Assembly (NCBI GenBank): GCA_914767715.1
Contig: OU612073.1
Coordinates: 18,042,001 to 18,106,000, forward strand
Reading direction: 5' to 3'
From: Membranipora membranacea
Lineage: Eukaryota > Bryozoa > Gymnolaemata > Cheilostomatida > Membraniporidae
Length of the DNA: 64,000 nt
Numbering within the stretch: the first letter of the stretch is position 1; every line of letters starts with the position of its first letter. The notes beneath the pieces were generated by a model. That model saw nothing but the letters and a program-made list of their open reading frames with translations, was not told the origin of the DNA and did not search any database. Of the stretch, positions 61,555 to 64,000 are shown in pieces. The position numbers and the translations under genes were made by a program.

Positions 61555-61785
61555 CTATCTATGTTCAATATTGGGTCTATGGAATTTGCAATGGTTCCAC
61601 AATTCACTCCTAGAAAATCTTTTCTCATTTGTACAAAAACCTGGACTAACTCTCACTTCATCATTCTCCATAAGTACGATCTCTTCACCTGACATATCTG
61701 AGTCTGTTTCTACCATAGTCTCTCTCAGATATATTACATGTGTCTCTCCTATCTCTAGAACAGGCTCAGTATTCTGCTCTTCTTC
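61555..61785 (-). pseudogene. Orphan terminal exon of the minus-strand gene, remnant D
   Basis: Same minus-strand frame as remnant C (EEEQNTEPVLEIG through MSGEEIVLMENDEVR). The C-type stop is lost here (TGA to TGG), so the frame continues to a TAG at 61555-61557. Upstream exons are absent: the sequence is cut at about 62275 and joined to TRIM-like intron 3. The shared acidic motif survives, but no complete gene is possible inside the window. Confidence 0.6.
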
Positions 61786-62275
61786 CTTTGCAATAAAATA
61801 TGTTGCTAAAAATCACAAACTCTAAGTCCAAAGACTAAAAAGCAATGGTTTACAGGCAGGTCAGGCACACCTTGGCTACATTTGAGATGAACGGTGTAGC
61901 ATCAGCGCAATCTTTTAAAGAATAGTATGCTTGTGTGCTGGTATATGACGTCCGTATTAATTGCCAATTGACTTGTGGGTAATAATTATTTTATTTAGAA
62001 GACATAACCTATAAAAAATAACACTTGGAGCAAGTTGAAAACATGATGAACATTAATAAATTTACTGGCGGCCAGAGATATAACTTTCTCTTGCCGAGCT
62101 GCCGCGTGTAATGATGCTGGCTGATGGTTAAAACAAATGAGTCATAGTCATAGCTATATAACTTGGAACAATAGGAAAGCGCAAACAGCACAGAAATAGC
62201 TGGCTGCTACAGCTATGTTTACACCAAAGTTATTGGTTATAATGAAGACATTTAATAATAAATGTTAATTACCTT
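61786..62275. other. Intron remnant of the minus-strand gene, ending at a duplication junction
   Basis: Matches 36594-37468 except for a missing segment of about 400 bases near 62020. It stops abruptly at ATTACCTT, after which copy-5-type intron sequence begins. Confidence 0.65.
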
Positions 62276-64000
62276 GTGACAGTGAACCCCAACCCTTCGC
62301 GGGCTCAGTACCAACTTAGTAGTAGTGGAACTTTATCCAACAGCCTGCTATCATGCCTAGAGACATTTCATGGGTATGCGCAAAAAGTTTCTATGATATA
62401 TATATCACATCATTATACCACCAGACATCAAAAATTTCAAAAGTAATATTGTGACATTTTCCAGCTGTGGCCAGAGGAGTTTGTGTGGAGAACAGACTGT
62501 GAAACATGTCGCAGTTGATCTAAGTGTTGTGACAGTACAAGCAGAGGAGAAACTTAAGAAGTGGGCCATCGGGACGGAAGACAAAGTAAGCAACAACCTT
62601 TTTCAGTAGCAGTAGAATATAAGTTTCATACAGTGTTTGACAGCAATCTTTCCTTTTTATGCCGGAGTGGAGGTTATGTAGTCACTTTTTATCTAGAGGT
62701 GGCACCAGGGAGCACCTGGTGGCACTTACACATTTTTATATTTAAAAAAAAAAAGTTCTTTGTTGGCATAAAAAGAAATGAGGTTTGCTGCATACACTAT
62801 GCTAGCTGCTGTATCTGTTCCTTCTGTTCAGATCACAGCCATGAAATATTCAATGGCCCGGACCCAGAAAGAAGTAGATGACTGCATGTCAATGCTGCAA
62901 GTTTCTGAATTCATCAAAAGCGAGTCTGATGAGGTAGAGAAGATAACTCTCATAGAACAAATCTGTGAGTAAAATCTGACCCAACGTGACAATCAGAGTC
63001 ATACGATGGTCCGTTTAGACTATGGGCGAGTGGCAAATTAAGACAAAATGACCCTAAACACCTTTTAAATACTCATCTACTCTACCTGCTGATCCAACTT
63101 TGTATATTGTTCCAGGATAACCAGATCACGATCAATTTTGATTGTTAGAAGTTTATATAGTGTGTTAGAAGAAATTATTTATCAGATTACAATAATAATA
63201 GATGTAAAATCCCATACTCAGTTGAGAGCCAATAGGTAAAAGCCATAGACTTAATAATGATTTATAGTTTATTATTATGTCTATGGTAAAAGCCTCTTGA
63301 TCCACTGAAATAAAATTGATTATTGATAATCAAATTAAAATATATGAAATAATATCAAAATAATAACTTTATGTTGTCATGATCTATCTGAATATTTTAC
63401 AGGCACAAGCACCTTAGGGCTGCCAGTCAGCAGCGTTCCTATGAGGATCGAGTACATATCCACACATGACACAGGAGGTCAGTGTTGTACTGCAGCACAT
63501 CAGGGTGATGAAATATTAGTCGGCACAGCTGGAGGGCTCAAGGTCTTTAATCAGATAAATAAACAGCTCAAGCTGGAGGTTAAAGGCAGATACCAGGTGG
63601 CTCAGCATAAGGCAGACATTTTTCTTGTACACGAGAAGGCCGACTCTGTCTCTGTTTTATGTTACAACAAGTTTTCTACTGATTACCTTTTTTCATTTCC
63701 GAGGCAATCAAATATCATAAAACACATTTCCGCAACCTCTGTATATGTTGCAGTTGTGGACTGTGATCAGGGCCATGTCAAATTTTACAGCAGACAGTCT
63801 AAAGTTGTTACGGATATTAAACTTCCTAGGATAAAATTGTACTTTAACATCTGCTTCACATTCGATGGTAGCTTATTAGTCACAGGCTATGATGACAGCA
63901 ATGAATACAGACTGTGGAAATACAGAATACAACCTGGTCCTGACAAACCGACATGTACAGAGCTGTGGTCTGTTAAGGAGGCGGAGCAGTGTACCGGGGT
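62276..64000. repeat. Recent tandem duplication of 57735-59460
   Basis: Colinear with copy 5 at a constant offset of 4541, with no indel and only about a dozen substitutions noticed over 1.7 kb. Confidence 0.9.
62465..64000 (+). pseudogene. TRIM-like copy 6: begins at exon 4, runs off the window
   Basis: Exons 62465-62585 (exon 4), 62832-62964 (exon 5) and 63403 onward (exon 6, cut by the window end). All are open with good splice sites. Exons 1-3, including the RING, are missing because the duplication junction at about 62275 lies within intron 3. Unless transcription starts locally or splices in from copy 5, it cannot make a RING protein; a propeller-only product from the methionine at 63441 is conceivable. 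In the 598 bases of exon 6 visible, it differs from copy 5 by four substitutions, all changing amino acids. Confidence 0.65.

Noticed and set aside
1-64000. CRISPR arrays, bacterial operons, rRNA or a viral genome
   Set aside because: No regularly spaced repeats with unique spacers, no ribosomal RNA motifs and no viral gene set. Introns and SINE-like elements show animal nuclear DNA.

Overview
The window is nuclear DNA of an invertebrate animal. Genes are split into many short exons with GT/AG borders, the DNA is AT-rich, and tRNA-derived SINE-like elements, microsatellites and foldback elements are scattered through it. There is no bacterial-type gene packing, operon, CRISPR array or rRNA. 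The exact phylum cannot be read from the sequence; a lophotrochozoan such as a mollusc is only a guess.

Layout. (1) 1651-6508, plus strand: a multi-exon aromatic amino acid hydroxylase, closest in motifs to phenylalanine hydroxylase, with a complete iron-binding catalytic domain but a short C-terminus. (2) 6.5-10.1 kb: intergenic DNA with a 71-bp tandem repeat, a 25-bp tandem repeat and a GC-rich foldback patch. (3) 10.1 kb to the window end: a tandemly duplicated cluster. Its repeating unit is a plus-strand TRIM-like gene (RING, B-box-like zinc cluster, short helical region, beta-propeller; seven coding exons of 127, 168, 82, 121, 133, 672 and 131 nt; 477 residues), followed tail-to-tail by a minus-strand gene of many tiny exons. 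The minus-strand gene encodes acidic stretches resembling SUMO-interacting motifs.

TRIM-like copies 1 (10119-14655), 2 (26718-30320) and 5 (56292-59888) are intact, with identical exon lengths and phases. Copy 3 (31866-34694) has a broken RING half but an intact propeller. Copy 4 (39125-40961) has lost exons 1, 4 and 5 and a splice acceptor. Copy 6 (62465 to the window end) begins at exon 4. The minus-strand gene is present twice in near-full form (about 15.77-21.11 kb and 42.01-47.41 kb) and twice as an orphan terminal exon (36.4 and 61.6 kb).

The cluster grew by large duplications. About 13.5-28 kb is repeated at 39.9-57.5 kb, with a 2.6-kb block present in only one unit, and the two halves of the duplication show very different divergence. 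Copies 4 and 5 are chimeras of other copies. Amino acid differences among the propellers concentrate in a few short loops. The two youngest copies, 5 and 6, differ in the shared part of the propeller exon only by four amino-acid-changing substitutions. This pattern suggests a diversifying recognition receptor or E3-ligase family, possibly immune, paired with a convergent gene of unknown function. The function is inference; exon structure, duplications and breaks were read directly.
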